A stretch of 64,000 bases of DNA from Gigaspora rosea (GCA_003550325.1 QKWP01000441.1:193575-257574), one strand, 5' to 3'; shown: positions 24,174 to 35,634, numbered from the stretch's first letter. The notes: generated from the letters alone by a model not told the origin. Made by a program: numbers and translations.

Positions 24174-24599
24174 GTTTTGACCTCAGATACAAGTAAAATT
24201 GCATGCTAAACAACTTTGCTTAAGCGCCCAAAGTAGATTATCTTGATATAAAAAGGGGGTTTTATATTTAAAACTCAAAAAATTTTACTTTAGTACATAG
24301 GTAACCCATTTTTCTTACAAGGTAATCTACATTGGTCGCCTAAGTAAAGTTGTTCAGGGCATAATTTTACACATACCCATTATCTTAAAATTATTAAATA
24401 TTTGTTTTTGATGAAGTTATATTTTCATTTTGTGCAAAATCAGCAAAAGTTTAATTCGATTTTTAAGCTCAATTTTTTCTTCTCCCCTTGTTCTATATCT
24501 CCAAAAAATTTAATTTTAAGTTAATATGTAGGGGAAGAAACATCATGGATTTAAAGCTTATAGTAATTTTATATATTTTTTTTACAAATTTAATATGTA

Positions 24600-24775
24600 G
24601 AAAATTTTGTTGTAATATATTGTGTAACTAATAAAATTAGAATTAATTAATAAAAATTTATAAATTATAAAATTCTATAAAATTTTATTAATAAAATTCT
24701 ATAAACTCTTACAATTCACAAAATTTTATTAATTAATTCTAACTTAATACACTAGATAAACTTATATTTATTAAT
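24600..24775. repeat. Repeat C fragment
   Basis: One dyad of family C centred on TTTTATTAATAAAATTC near 24688, flanked by AGAATTAATTAATAAAA and its inverse. Confidence 0.6.
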
Positions 24776-25154
24776 TGTTATTTTTGGCTTTGAACACTAA
24801 TAGTATCTATTTTCTAGTTTTATAAAAGTTTTTTTAAAAAAACTTTTTTGAAATAAAAAAAAAATAAAATTATATTTGTTAATTGGATAAAATTAATTAA
24901 ATAGAAAAGCTTATATGTAAAATATGGTTAGGCCACTCCAATTTAATTCTTTGTTTAATATAACAAATTCAAAATTTTTTAGAAAAAGAGGATTTAAACA
25001 AAAATTATAGCAGATTAGTATGATATATGTATAGATGGTGGTGAAATTTTAGCGGCAATTTCTATATTCGGCAATAGAAATTGTTGAAATAATTTTACCA
25101 AAAATTTTTTAAAATTAAGATGCCAAATTAAATTTCAATTGTTGAAATTAATTT

Positions 25155-25310
25155 ACATACAAAAATTACCATAAATCAACAGTTGAAATTAAATCAACCA
25201 TTGAAATTAAATCAACAGTTAAAATTAATTAATAGTTAAAATTAAATCAATGGTTGAAATTAAATCATCCGTTGAAATTAAATCAATAGTTAAAATTAAA
25301 ATTAACAGTT
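25155..25310. repeat. 18-bp tandem array
   Basis: About eight units of AAATCAACAGTTGAAATT with single-base variants. The inverse array is at about 29536-29645. These are part of the arms of the large palindromic structure. Confidence 0.7.
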
Positions 25311-26737
25311 TAAGGATTCTCAAGCATTTCTCTCAAGTAATTAGTTAATTAAAGAGATCATGCACAAGTACTACAATTAATTGAAGTAATACTAATAGCA
25401 ATTTTGTCAAAAGTTTTTGTTGCAAAACGCGGTTATTAAATTTTAGTACAACTATTATAGTTTCTAATCATCTTTTTTAGTTATTGCAATAATAAAATCA
25501 ATTGGCTAAATAAATTATTTTTCACTAATTAAAAATTCTATACACCAAGTCTGAAAGTTATAATCCAAATGCTCAAAGTTTTATTTTTTTTGTTATAGCT
25601 AAGATATCTAGAGTTATGGCCCAAATTTTTTTTTTAATCCTTAATTTTACTACGTTGTTTGTACTTTATTTGGAATCAAAACCAAAACTTCCAAATTTTT
25701 CATTTATTCACATTAATTAAGTTTTGGAATAAGGCTTTCTATTTTATTTGGAACCAAAATTTTAATAAGATAGCTGCACAATGCTGTTGACAAGCTTAAC
25801 AAAATTTCAGTATAATATTTGATTTACTACAAATCGACATATGATACTGTATGCGGTTAAGGCTGATTTGATACTATCACGATAAAACAATTATTAAATT
25901 GTGATGCTATTTTGATCATAACTTGCTCATCAAGATATTAGTAGATTATATTAGAAGTTTTAAAAAATAAATGTTTTAACAGTTTATTAATACTAACTAA
26001 TAATTATTTACATTCTAGCCTATATGTGTATGGTATTATATAATATAATATTCAAGTATAAAATTTAAATAATATATTGTATTTATTCAATATTTATAAT
26101 TAGAAGTTAAATTTGTATAGAATTTTTTTTAATTTTAATTATTTAATTGCATCTAAAAGTTTAACTTATTCAGGTGTTATAATAAAACGCAGTATAAAAA
26201 GCATTTTGTATAAGAATGGAGTTGTAAATAGTGTTAGTAAATATTATAAAAATATATGGGCAGCCGTCAATAGAAATCAAAGCAAATCAACATTTGAAAA
26301 AAAATTAATTACTTAATTTTCATAGCTTATATTTCAATGAATTTTAAAGCTATCTTAATAATTTAATATTCTAAAGAAAGCTTAAATCGTAAGCTTTCTT
26401 TTGAATATTAAATCATTAATGGGTATCCGTAAGCTGTACTAAATTTAGTACAAAAAGCTTAATTTAGTACAGTTAAAAAACTGAAATTTAGAAAAAATTT
26501 GATTATTAACCTTATATCAAATTTTTATAATAGATAAATATATATCTATTTAACCTACTTGTAATTTTAGAAGCATTTTTTTTGATAAAATTTATATTTA
26601 TTGTTATTTATTAACCCAAAAGTGAATTTAAAATAAAAAATTATTAAAGTCTAATACAAAATTTTACTAATAATAAAATTTAAAAATTTTATTATTAAAT
26701 TTTAATAAAACTATTTTTAATATAAGATTTGCTATTT

Positions 26738-28230
26738 ATTGCTGCCGGCGTTCATCACCGGAATCATGGGACTACAATTGGCCAATAATATATTGGATAA
26801 ATTTTATCATGTGATCGTTGTGATCGACATACAGTTACGTACAATATCGGTAATATCCGATATTACATTTTAATTTATTTCAAAATACGTATTAATGTAG
26901 TCATATAAAATTATTTTTTTTATTTACATAGATTATCGCGCATAAGAACTGTTTTAAGCGACACAGTTAACAAAAAAAAACCTAAAATAGCTATTATACC
27001 CAAACTTAACCCTCACACGAATCTAACCCTAACACGAATCTAACCCTAATACGAATCTAACCCTAACACGAATCTAACCATAACACCCTAACCCTAACTA
27101 ACCGTTGCATAGCTACATCGACGAATTCATCCTACAGCAAAAGCGATGAAATCCAAAACACCCTAACCTTAACTAACACTAACCATTGCATAGCTACATC
27201 GACGAATTCATCCTAACCCTAACTAATAGCAAAAGCGATGAAATCCAAAACACCCTAACCCTAACTAACTACAAAAACGATGGAATCCAAGAATCCAACA
27301 TATACTAATCTAACTTACTGTAATTACTACAATCGCAAAACATCAATGAAGTAAGTATTTTAACCCCTTTAATAACAACGACGCCAACGACAAAGGTATG
27401 ATTCAATAACGACGTCGCTAATGACGAAAGATTCCAATAATGACATCAACGCTGAAAATGGGTTCACTATTCCAAAAAAAAGGATTAATAACGCGTTTGC
27501 AAACCCAAAAAAAGAATAATGAAAAAATGCAACTATACTTCCTGAAACATCCTAGAAAAAATAAGAGAATGCGTAACACGTTTACAAGAAAAATTACAAG
27601 AAAGCCCAAAGATGCCTTTAAAAACCTGGAAAAAAAGAGAAAGTGTTAGTGGCACGTCCGCAAGACAGAAAAACAATAACAAAGTAGTGAAATCATACTT
27701 TCTGGAATTTTCAAGAATGCCCAAAAATGGCTTTAAAAACATCTAGAAAAAAAGGAAGTATCAATAACGTATCCACAAGGCAGAAAAACAGAAACGAAAC
27801 ATAACCATACGTCCTGTAATTTCCAAGAATACCCAAGAACTCCTCTAACCTAGAAAAAAAGGAAGCGTTAATAAAATACTCACAAGACAAAAAACAAGAA
27901 CAAACAACACTAACAAACTAACAAATACCCGGGCAAAGCTTAAATAGTATTTCTGGTAACGAAATACTAAAGTCAGTCGATATGGCAACACCCAATTTAT
28001 CAAAGCATTAACGATGAATAACGACATCCAATTTCTCAAGGCACTAATGATGAGCGACCAAAATACCAAGGACAACCCAAATAAGCGTAATATCGTCTAA
28101 AAAAATGTTTATACATATAAAAAAAAAATTAAAAACTGATCTGATCTGATGACAAAAATAATACTTATATGTGTCATTCTGTGTAATCGGGCCAGTTAAT
28201 TACATACCGGTGATGATCACTGGCGGCAAT
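26738..28230. mobile_element. Element T, GC-richer, telomere-like repeats
   Basis: Inverted ends ATTGCTGCCGGCGTTCATCA and, reversed, ATTGCCGCCAGTGATCATCA, followed by CCGG. The interior is richer in C and G than its host. It has CTAACCCTAACACGAAT units (26998-27110). A duplicated 80-bp block (GCATAGCTACATCGACGAAT) occurs at 27108 and 27188. An A-rich imperfect tandem region of about 115-bp units containing CACAAGGCAGAAAAAC-type text runs from 27480 to 27900. Short open frames occur there but have low-complexity composition. It sits inside S1. Confidence 0.6.
26998..27110. repeat. Telomere-like CCCTAA minisatellite
   Basis: About five units of a 17-bp period CTAACCCTAACACGAAT, followed by CCCTAACCCTAACTAACC. 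The core resembles the fungal telomere repeat (TTAGGG/CCCTAA), but it lies inside transposon T and is interrupted by ACGAAT, so it is not a chromosome end. Confidence 0.7.
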
Positions 28231-29999
28231 ATGTAGTAATTTTGAAAATATTTAATATAAATTAATTTTTTTTGTAAAATATATTTAATATTTTATAATA
28301 ATTTATAATAAAATTAAATTTTTAAACTAAAAATTTTTATTAAAAAATTTAATTAATTTTTAAATTTTAAACTAATTTATAATTATCAAAATATTTTATT
28401 AATATAATAGCTATAAATTGTTTTTAAGTTTGTAGAGCTAGTTTTTCTGATTCTAATGATAATAAAATCATTAAATTTGACCAAAAACTCACTGAGTTAC
28501 AAAGATTTTTATATTTAGTTCATACATATATACGTGTGTATATATATATAGATTTAAAAAAATATATAATTATAAAAACTAAAATCTATAAATTTTTATA
28601 AAATTTTTAGTTAATTTTAATAAATTTATTTTTACTATAATTAGAAAAGCTAGCTTTATAACTGGTTAAAATTTAATCTATATTGGCTTAGTAAAATTTT
28701 TTAATATTAATTTATTTTTACTCTCTTAAATTGAATTTACTATAAATTTACTATTAGTTTACTATTAATTTACTATAAAATTTATAAGTAAATTTAGACA
28801 TTTTTGGATTTAAAAAAAATAAAAAAATCTAGTAATTTTATTTTAATAATTTTTTTTATAATTTTAAAATCAAATATAGATTAAAAATAATTTATATTTT
28901 TTAAATTTGTATTTTTAATTATTTTTTTTCTACTGTACTAACTTTAGTACAACAAATTTGGCAAAATATAAGTTTTGGTTAAAGTTAATTTATACGAAAT
29001 TTTTATATGTACTAAAATTTTGAATGAAAAAATATTAGTATTAAAGTATATTTTAGCAAAGTTTTAAGTAAAAATTATTTTTTATTGTTGTAAAATAATT
29101 TTTTTAAACTGTACTAAATTTAGTACAAAAAGCTTACAGATACCCATTAAGATAGCTTTAAAATTTATTGAGATATAAGCTGTGAAGGTTAAGAAATTAA
29201 AGTTTTTTTCAAATGTTGATTTGCTTGATTTCTATTGACGGCTGCCCATATATACATATTTTTGAATACTTAAATCAATCAATATATCAATAGACAAAAC
29301 TAGTAATATTAGAAATAAATCAAACAAAAAACGGTATATAACTTAAACTTGAAATACTTAAAATAATCCTTTGAAAAGAATAATCATATACAAATAGCAC
29401 TATGAAAACCAGATCAAACTGGTTTAATATAAAATGAAATCGGACCACAATGTTATGTGAAAATATAACCAATCAAAGAACAGTATTTGTTCACATCTTT
29501 TTACTTCTCAGATAACATACACTATATTGCATAGTTAATTTAATTTCAACTGTTGAATTAATTTTAACTATTAAATTAATTTCAACTGTTGAAAATAATT
29601 TCAGTTTTAACAGTTGAATTTAATTTTCAACCGTTGAAATTTACAAAATTAAAATTAATTTCACCGCTATCTATAGATATAGGTGAGCAAATCTGTATAG
29701 TATAGGCCAAATTTAAGATCTATACTATACTGATCAGCTATAATTCCTAAGGGTAGAGACATTTATCACCTGATTCTGATTTTTTAGAGGGTCAGAGGGA
29801 TTATCAGGTACTATATAATACATGTGTATAGTATTATTAACCAATCAAAATTGACCAAAATAACTATATAAAATTTTAATAATAATAATTAAAAGAATTA
29901 ATTTAATATTTACTAGTAGTGAAATTTACTGGTGATTATCTATCTATATATAATTATATTTAGCAAAACAAATAAAAATTAAATCTCCTTAATATTAAA

Positions 30000-30185
30000 A
30001 GGATAAAGGTTAGAGATTAGAATAGAGCTTTATATATAGTAAAATTTAGCAAGAAATTTTTTTTTGTATAAAAAAAAGTAGTTTCATAAACAAAATTTTT
30101 AGTTAAAAGCGATTTTTTAAAAAATTCTTATTTTTGTTACACAAAATTGTTTTGCATATTTTACCTAATCTTTAATTCTAATTGG
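30000..30185. repeat. Scattered repeat P
   Basis: TATATATAGTAAAATTTAGC, GAAATTTTTTTTTGTATA, TTTCATAAACAAAATTTT and AAGCGATTTTTTAAAAAATT follow the same order as the copy at 2342-2480. Confidence 0.5.
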
Positions 30186-30244
30186 ATTGGTAAAATTCAC
30201 CACTGGCAAGAATTAAACTTATTCTAATTAAAAATATTAAAATT

Positions 30245-30931
30245 TTATTTTATATTAATTTCTAAAAATAATTTGTACTAAGTAAACTTGTTCAGTATCC
30301 AAAAATATATCAAATTAGTATAATTATTTTTATTTTACTTGAATTTTAGATATTAGATGCATAATTTTTATTTTTTTATTAAAAAAGTCAAATTTAAGCA
30401 TCTTTTCTTCATATTTTAAAATAAAAAAATTTTGCTAATTTAATATATATTTAGATACTAAACAATTTTACTTAGTGTATAAATTAGAAATAATTAGTAA
30501 AATTTTGTGAATTAAAAAATTTATAGAATTTTATTAATAAAATTCTATAAAATCTTATAATTTGCAAATTTTTATTAATAAATTCTAACTTTATGCACTA
30601 AGAAAAGTTGTTTAGAATCTAAAAATATATCAAATCAGCATAATTATTTTATTTTACTTGAAATTTAGAGAATAGATGCATAATTTTGAATTTTTAATCA
30701 AAAAAGTCAAATTTAAGCATCTTTTCTTCAAATTTCAAGTAAAATAAAACAATACTACCAATTTATTATATTTTTAGATACTGAACTTGTTTACTTAGTG
30801 CATTAAGTTAGAATTAATTAGTAAAATTATGTGAATCATAAGATTTTATAGAATTTTATTTATAAACTTCTATATAATCTTATTATTTATAAAATTTTAC
30901 TAATTAATTCTAATTTAATGCATAATATATA
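30245..30931. repeat. Repeat family C block
   Basis: About two periods of the alternating dyads (TTTTATTAATAAAATTC near 30536, and a GCATAATTTT/TCAAATTTAAGCATC pair). It is cut at its right side by the R1 retroposon, which duplicated about 24 bp of it. Confidence 0.7.
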
Positions 30932-30932
30932 C

Positions 30933-32040
30933 AACTCTTTCTGACGATCCCTCGTACCAAAATTTCCAAGAACATCGACCTACGAAAACTCTATAGTTAG
31001 TATATTCAAATACAACAAAACTTCAAGCTGCTGTCGGGTACAAAGTCCATTCACTGGATGTTCTGCGCATGAAATAGAGATGAAACAGACTTGCAGACTT
31101 TTAAGTGAGGCACCTAGACGGGCTATGGTACTATTGAGCAAAGATGTAGTAGAGAAACTCTGGAGCCTTGTCAAGTCCTATAGATATGAAAATAGAAGTA
31201 GAGACCTGGTTGAATATACTATTCTATACAGCGTAACTCCTACAAACTCCTTTTGTTTTGGTACTATGTATGACGTCCCTTGGACTTTTCGAAATTTCAA
31301 AAAGTGGGCGATTCAGCTTACCCCCTCCAAAAGATCAGCAGTATTTACTCCTTCTGAATTGGGAACACGCCTACTATATCGGAATCAAGTCACGAGTGAA
31401 ATCGGGTCTCTAGAGATAAACGATGAATGACACGTGAGGTGTTTTGGAGTTAAAAATTCGAAATGAAATTTCTTTCTAGAATGTTCCATAGGCGCTTTTT
31501 CTTTTTTCTTTTTCTTATACATGTACATATAATACTTAGACGAGGCGATTCCTTGTGCAGTATTATATAATTTTTACCGTTAGGCACAAACGTAAATAGT
31601 GCTATCATAGCCGTTTACTTTTTGCCTTCCTCTTCTTTCTTCTACTTTTTTCTTGTTTTATTTTGGTTTTTCGCTTAGGCTGCGTAGTATTTCCCACCTT
31701 TTATTCTTCCTTTTATTTTCATTATATGTTTTCTTTTTCTAGTAGAATCCTGCTACTCTGGAAGTAAGGAGAAGAGGGTTAAGAAGTAGGCGGTTATGAT
31801 AGGCAACAAACTCCAACTCAGTGATTCGGAAATTCTGATTGTAACGACATGAGGGGTTTGCGTTGAGAGAAAAGTTTGGTATAGCAGGTCACTTTTAAGG
31901 ATCCTTAGGACACCTGGATGGGTCACACTTTAGATTTTAGTTAAATGTAGTTTTAACAGTTCATCGTGTACGGTGTTGCATAGATGACATTTAATAAAGT
32001 TGTGGCATGACTGCCGAATTAAAAAAAAAAAAAAAAAAAA
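30933..32040 (+). mobile_element. Retroposon R1, full-length copy 1
   Basis: Begins AACTCTTTCTGACGATCC and ends in a run of about 20 A. It is flanked by an imperfect duplication of about 24 bp starting TTCTAATTTAATGCATAATA (30907 and 32041). The 5' half has an open frame (31080-31430, 116 codons; see separate entry). The 3' half has a pyrimidine-rich stretch (31500-31740), CGAGGCGATTCCTTGTGCAG, and AATAAAGTTGTGGCATGA before the tail. A polyA tail and long duplications indicate LINE-type retrotransposition. No tRNA or 5S head was recognised. Other copies: 60907-62116 and 19540-20035. Confidence 0.75.
31080..31430 (+). CDS. Unknown frame in retroposon R1
   Basis: A 116-codon frame whose first 60 codons align without gaps to the frame in the other long R1 copy (61062-61250). 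Shared segments are SEAPRRAMVLLSKD vs SEAPWRAWVLLSKD, EKLWSLVK vs EKLWSFVK, and YENRSRDLV vs YENRSRYLV. Synonymous-like differences suggest past coding function, for example from a captured gene, but two copies are too few to prove it. No known domain was recognised. The frame in the other copy diverges after residue 60. Confidence 0.35.
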   Translation: MKQTCRLLSEAPRRAMVLLSKDVVEKLWSLVKSYRYENRSRDLVEYTILYSVTPTNSFCFGTMYDVPWTFRNFKKWAIQLTPSKRSAVFTPSELGTRLLYRNQVTSEIGSLEINDE

Positions 32041-32322
32041 TTCTAATTTAATGCATTATATAAACATGTTTAGTATTTAAAAATACATTAAATAGGTGGT
32101 GTTGTTTTTTATTTTACTTGAAATTGGAAGAAAAGATGCTTAAATTTGACTTTTTTGATCAAATCCAAAATTATGCATCTATTCTCTAAATTTCAAATAA
32201 AATAAAATAATTATGCTAATTTGATATATTTTTAGATGCTAAACAAGTTTACTTAGTGCATAAAGTTAGAATTTATTAATAAAAATTTGTGAATTGTAAG
32301 ATTTTATTAATAAAATCCTATA

Positions 32323-32485
32323 AGGGCGCTGACATTTATTACTAATATCCATTTACTATAGGGGCTTACCCCTCCACTCTAGGTAAGATCTATAAATAGA
32401 ATTTTGGCCAATCAAATTTAACTAAAGTAAGATTTTTCTTGACCCCCCACTCTCTAAAATATTACCTAATAAATATCAGTGCTCT
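32323..32485. mobile_element. 165-bp MITE, copy 1
   Basis: Ends AGGGCGCTGACATTTATTA and, reversed, AGAGCACTGATATTTATTAG. The interior has GGTAAGATCTATAAATAG and CCAATCAAATTTAACTAA. Other copies are at 53418-53580 (inverse), 56257-56429 and 60160-60322. The LINE copy shows a 4-bp AATA duplication. Confidence 0.8.
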
Positions 32486-32555
32486 AAAATTTTATGATTT
32501 ACAAAATTTTACTAATTAATTCTAACTTTATGTACTAAGTAAACTTGTTTAGCAT

Positions 32556-32973
32556 TAAATCAGCTAGTTGTAGCAGTATGCAAGCTTGAGATACCTACCC
32601 AATATAGTAGAAGCAGCTGCATGGCTTGAGATACAAACTCTCAAGAAGTACGGCAGTAGGGGATCTTGAGTATACCAATCTGGAAGCATAAAGTACCTAT
32701 CTGACAACTGATACCAAATTGGAAGTAATGACATCAGGTAGTATGGGTAAAGTAGCAGATATGTGAATATTAATCGTTGGTTTGAGAGGGATATACAAAG
32801 CCAGGTTAGCTATATAAATAGGAATATAGAAGGTTCTAGTAGGTTTAGGTTATGGATAAAATAGTCCAACTTGGTATTTAGATAGTATAAAGATTGTACA
32901 ATAATATTGTAATGATCAATATGCACTCAATAAAGATCAAAGGTATGACCTTACCTTAACACAAAAAAAAAAA
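32556..32973 (+). mobile_element. PolyA SINE sharing the LINE 3' tail
   Basis: A 418-bp unit flanked by a perfect 15-bp duplication AAACTTGTTTAGCAT (32541-32555, 32974-32988), ending in about 14 A. Its last 45 bp (AATAAAGATCAAAGGTATGA then CCTTACCTTAACAC) resemble the 3' end of the LINE at 42270 read on the minus strand (AATAAAGATAAAAGCATGGT then CTCACCTTTAACATT). Sharing of a tail is how many SINEs recruit a partner LINE's reverse transcriptase. A related 5' sequence (AGCTTGAGATACCTACCCAATAT) appears degraded near 63525-63560. No clear tRNA head was identified. Confidence 0.75.
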
Positions 32974-33683
32974 AAACTTGTTTAGCATCTAAAAATACAT
33001 TAAATTAGCAGAATCTTTTTTATTTTACTTGAAATATAAAGAAAAAATGCTTAAATTTGACTTTTCTGATCAAAAATAAAAATTATGCATCTAATATTTA
33101 AAATTCAAATAAAATAAAAATAATTATGCTGATTTGATGTATTTTTGAATGCTGAAAAGTTTACTTATTAAAAGTATTTAATAAAAATTTGTGAATTATA
33201 AAATTTTATAGAATTATTAATAAAATTTTATAAAATCTTATGATTAACAAAATTTTATTAATTAATTTTAACTTTTATGCATTAGGTAACCTTGTTCAGC
33301 ACCAATATATATATATAAATCTTAGACTAGTCTGCAGACTTTGAACCAAATTTGGACCAAACTTAGACTTGATTAAAGTTTGATTTGGGTTCAGTTTGTA
33401 TATATTATTTGTTTGAATTGATTGGTTAGTTTAGTATCAAGTAGGGGAGAAAAAATATTTTTTAAGAGGTAAAAATTACCTAATAAATGTCTTTACCCTA
33501 ACCCAACTCTATATTGATCAGCTATAATTCCTAATTCTAACCCCAGTAAAGTATATTGGACATTTTGTAAATATCTTGAACATTTTTTCAAATTAAAATT
33601 ACTTAAAATTTTATTAAGATTATCTATTTTAACTTTTTTAAAAAGGAATTCAGCACCTAAAAAAATATATAATTATATATTTA

Positions 33684-34508
33684 TTAATGGGTATCCGTTT
33701 GCTGTACTAAATTTAGGACAACGTACTAAATTTAGTATAGTACTAAAAGTTAAATTTTGAAAAATTGGTATTAATCACTTTAAATTAAATTTATCTAATA
33801 TATAATTCTATATTTATGTTTTATTTTGGTATATTTAAAAATCAATTTACTTATCAAATGTTATATTAATTTTTTTAAAAGAAAAATTAGTTCTAAAAGT
33901 GCAGCTAAAAAATACTAAATTATAAATAACAAAAAATTTATTTAATAAAATTTTGTTAAATTTTTAATCAAGTTGTAGAGCTAATTTTTCTGATTCTAAT
34001 GATAGTAAATTCATTAAAATTGGTTCAGTATATAAAAAGTTATGAGAAATTTAAATTTACTAATTTTTTACTATGTTTTTACTATGTTTTACTATATAAA
34101 ATATATAAAAAGACTAACTATTTTAGATGTGTGTTAATGTAAAACAGGTTTATTTAAGCTATTGAAAAAAACTATTATTTATTTTTTTTAATCAAGCCAA
34201 AGTCAAGATTGGATCCAAAACAATCTAAAAATATTTTTTTTTTATTTTATTACAAGTTTTTGTATGCTACGATTCTTTTAATACTGTACTAAATTTAGTA
34301 CAGCAAATTTTTAGAATAATGCAGCAAGTTTAAAAGTAAGCTATGCAAAATTTTTATTAATAAATATTACTGAAATTGTACAAAAAGATAGTTCTAATAT
34401 TCAAATATATTTTGGCAAAATTTGATTAAATTTAGTTAAATAATTAATTCAAAATTAATTTTTTTGAAGGTACTAAATTTAGTACAATAGCCAAATGGAT
34501 ACCTATTA
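33684..34508. mobile_element. Inverted-repeat element S2
   Basis: Ends TAATGGGTATCCGTTTGC and, reversed, TAATAGGTATCCATTTGG, each followed by a TACTAAATTTAGTAC dyad. It is 825 bp and non-coding. The internal text TTTTTCTGATTCTAATGAT is shared with S1 (near 28445), confirming one family. Confidence 0.75.
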
Positions 34509-34916
34509 AATTATATAATTCATTAATTATTTAAGCCTTGGATATAGGCTTGGACAGTTTTGAACAATCTTGGATATTGAACAAAAAACATAGTGTTGAA
34601 TACGTCCAATAACAATACTGCCAAACCCTATAACAAAGAAGAATTAAAAATATACAGATATGTTGTTGGGCATAAAGGTTGACCCAAGCGGATTAGAAGA
34701 ATCGTGAAGTGGAGATTTTCCATTTATCTTACAGAAGTGCGTTTGTTCTTGAGAATGGTGAATTATTATCGGCAAAAAAAGTAGATTGCACAAATCTACA
34801 TAAAAATAAGTATTTTTTTTAGTATGTTTTTTTTCTTTTTTTTTGTTATCATTACAACTACACTAATATATTTTTTGGTGTTTTCTTGATTTGGTGTGTT
34901 TTTCGGTATTTTGACT

Positions 34917-35065
34917 TGTAGTAAAGTAATGCATTCTTGCTATGAAATAATGATATTCTTGTAGTAAAATGGCATTCTTGTAGTAAAATAATAACGTTCT
35001 TACGGTGAAGTGACGGCATTCTTGCAATATAGTAATGGCATTTTTGTGGTGAAGTAACAGCATTC
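34917..35065. repeat. Minisatellite, 22-28 bp unit
   Basis: Six degenerate units of the type GTAGTAAAATAATGGCATTC followed by TT, e.g. at 34919, 34966, 35000 and 35040. Confidence 0.65.
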
Positions 35066-35634
35066 TACTTTATAGATTTTTCAGACGTTTTTAAGTAGGT
35101 CATTAAGTAAGTTTTTTTTTTTTTAAGGGGTTTGGCTTGGGAGCTTTTTTTTTTGCTTTTTGTTACTAATGCTTCTTTCTGGTGATTCTTTTTAGATTTG
35201 GGTTTGAGAATGTTTTTTCAGTATTTTCAGTAACATTTCCTTTCAATATTTCTGGTAAGTTTATTCGTTCAGGGTTTAATTATTTTGATTTTTTTTTTTT
35301 TTGTTTTTGACACTAACGCTTCTTGTTGAAAGTTTTTTTGGAACTTCCAGTAAATTTTTTATTGCGTGTATTTTAGGTTTTTTTTTGTTTTTGATACTAA
35401 CACTTCTTGGTGATCTTTTTAGACTCGGATCTTTGGAATTTCTTTGGTAAATTTTTTGTTGCTTGGATTTTAGGTTTTTTTTCGCTTTATAATACTTGCT
35501 TTTTCTTTTCTTGATAATTTTTTTTTAGATCAGTTTCTTGAAATATTTCTTCGGCACCTACAGTAAGTTTTTTTAATATGAGTTATTTTTTTCAGTTTAC
35601 AGTACTGACATTTCTTTTTTTTATTAGAATGAAT

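Larger units (their letters stand above)
22420..24598. mobile_element. Fold-back element A with nested inserts
   Basis: The left arm 22420-22808 and right arm about 24203-24598 are inverted copies: e.g. AATTACTATAAGCTTT outermost, TAGAACAAGGGGAAAAG, and GCGCTTAAGCAAAGTTGTTTA innermost. The centre was split by two later insertions: a 948-bp element at 22809-23756 with TTA duplications, and a 237-bp element at 23937-24173 with an 8-bp duplication. The segment 23760-23936 is a small hairpin (GGCTATTTACTAGGTGAAAA and its inverse) belonging to the original centre. Non-coding. Confidence 0.75.
26417..29149. mobile_element. Inverted-repeat element S1
   Basis: Ends TAATGGGTATCCGTAAGC with TGTACTAAATTTAGTACA just inside, mirrored at 29110-29149 (TGTACTAAATTTAGTACAAA then AGATACCCATTA). 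The same termini define S2 at 33684-34508, which is only 825 bp long. The extra length here is mainly element T at 26738-28230. Non-coding; superfamily unknown. Confidence 0.65.
25035..29685. mobile_element. Large nested palindromic structure
   Basis: The outermost arms are TATAGATGGTGGTGAAATT (about 25031-25049) and AATTTCACCGCTATCTATA (about 29667-29685). Both are followed inward by arrays of AAATCAACAGTTGAAATT-like units. Further in, another pair reads GGGCAGCCGTCAATAGAAAT (26258) against ATTTCTATTGACGGCTGCCC (about 29230-29249) with about 110 bp of arm. Inside that lie elements S1 (26417-29149) and T (26738-28230). So four layers are stacked almost concentrically. No target duplications were fixed for the outer two. 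Confidence 0.6.
32041..33300. repeat. Repeat family C block with two inserts
   Basis: About three periods of C dyads. It is split by a 163-bp MITE at 32323-32485 and by a polyA retroposon at 32556-32973 whose duplication (AAACTTGTTTAGCAT) is C sequence. Confidence 0.7.

Noticed and set aside
26113-26316. 67-codon frame at the left of the palindromic nest
   Set aside because: No ATG at its start, Asn/Lys/Ile-rich, no domain; it runs into a transposon arm.
26998-27110. Chromosome end
   Set aside because: The CCCTAA-like units are interrupted by ACGAAT, enclosed by transposon ends, and sequence continues on both sides.
27440-28075. Short frames on both strands in the A-rich zone of element T
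   Set aside because: They follow an imperfect 115-bp tandem repeat and have Lys/Phe-rich low-complexity composition.
34540-34610. A further G/O-type hAT end (AACAATACTG near 34610)
   Set aside because: Only one plausible terminus was found; no matching left end or duplication.
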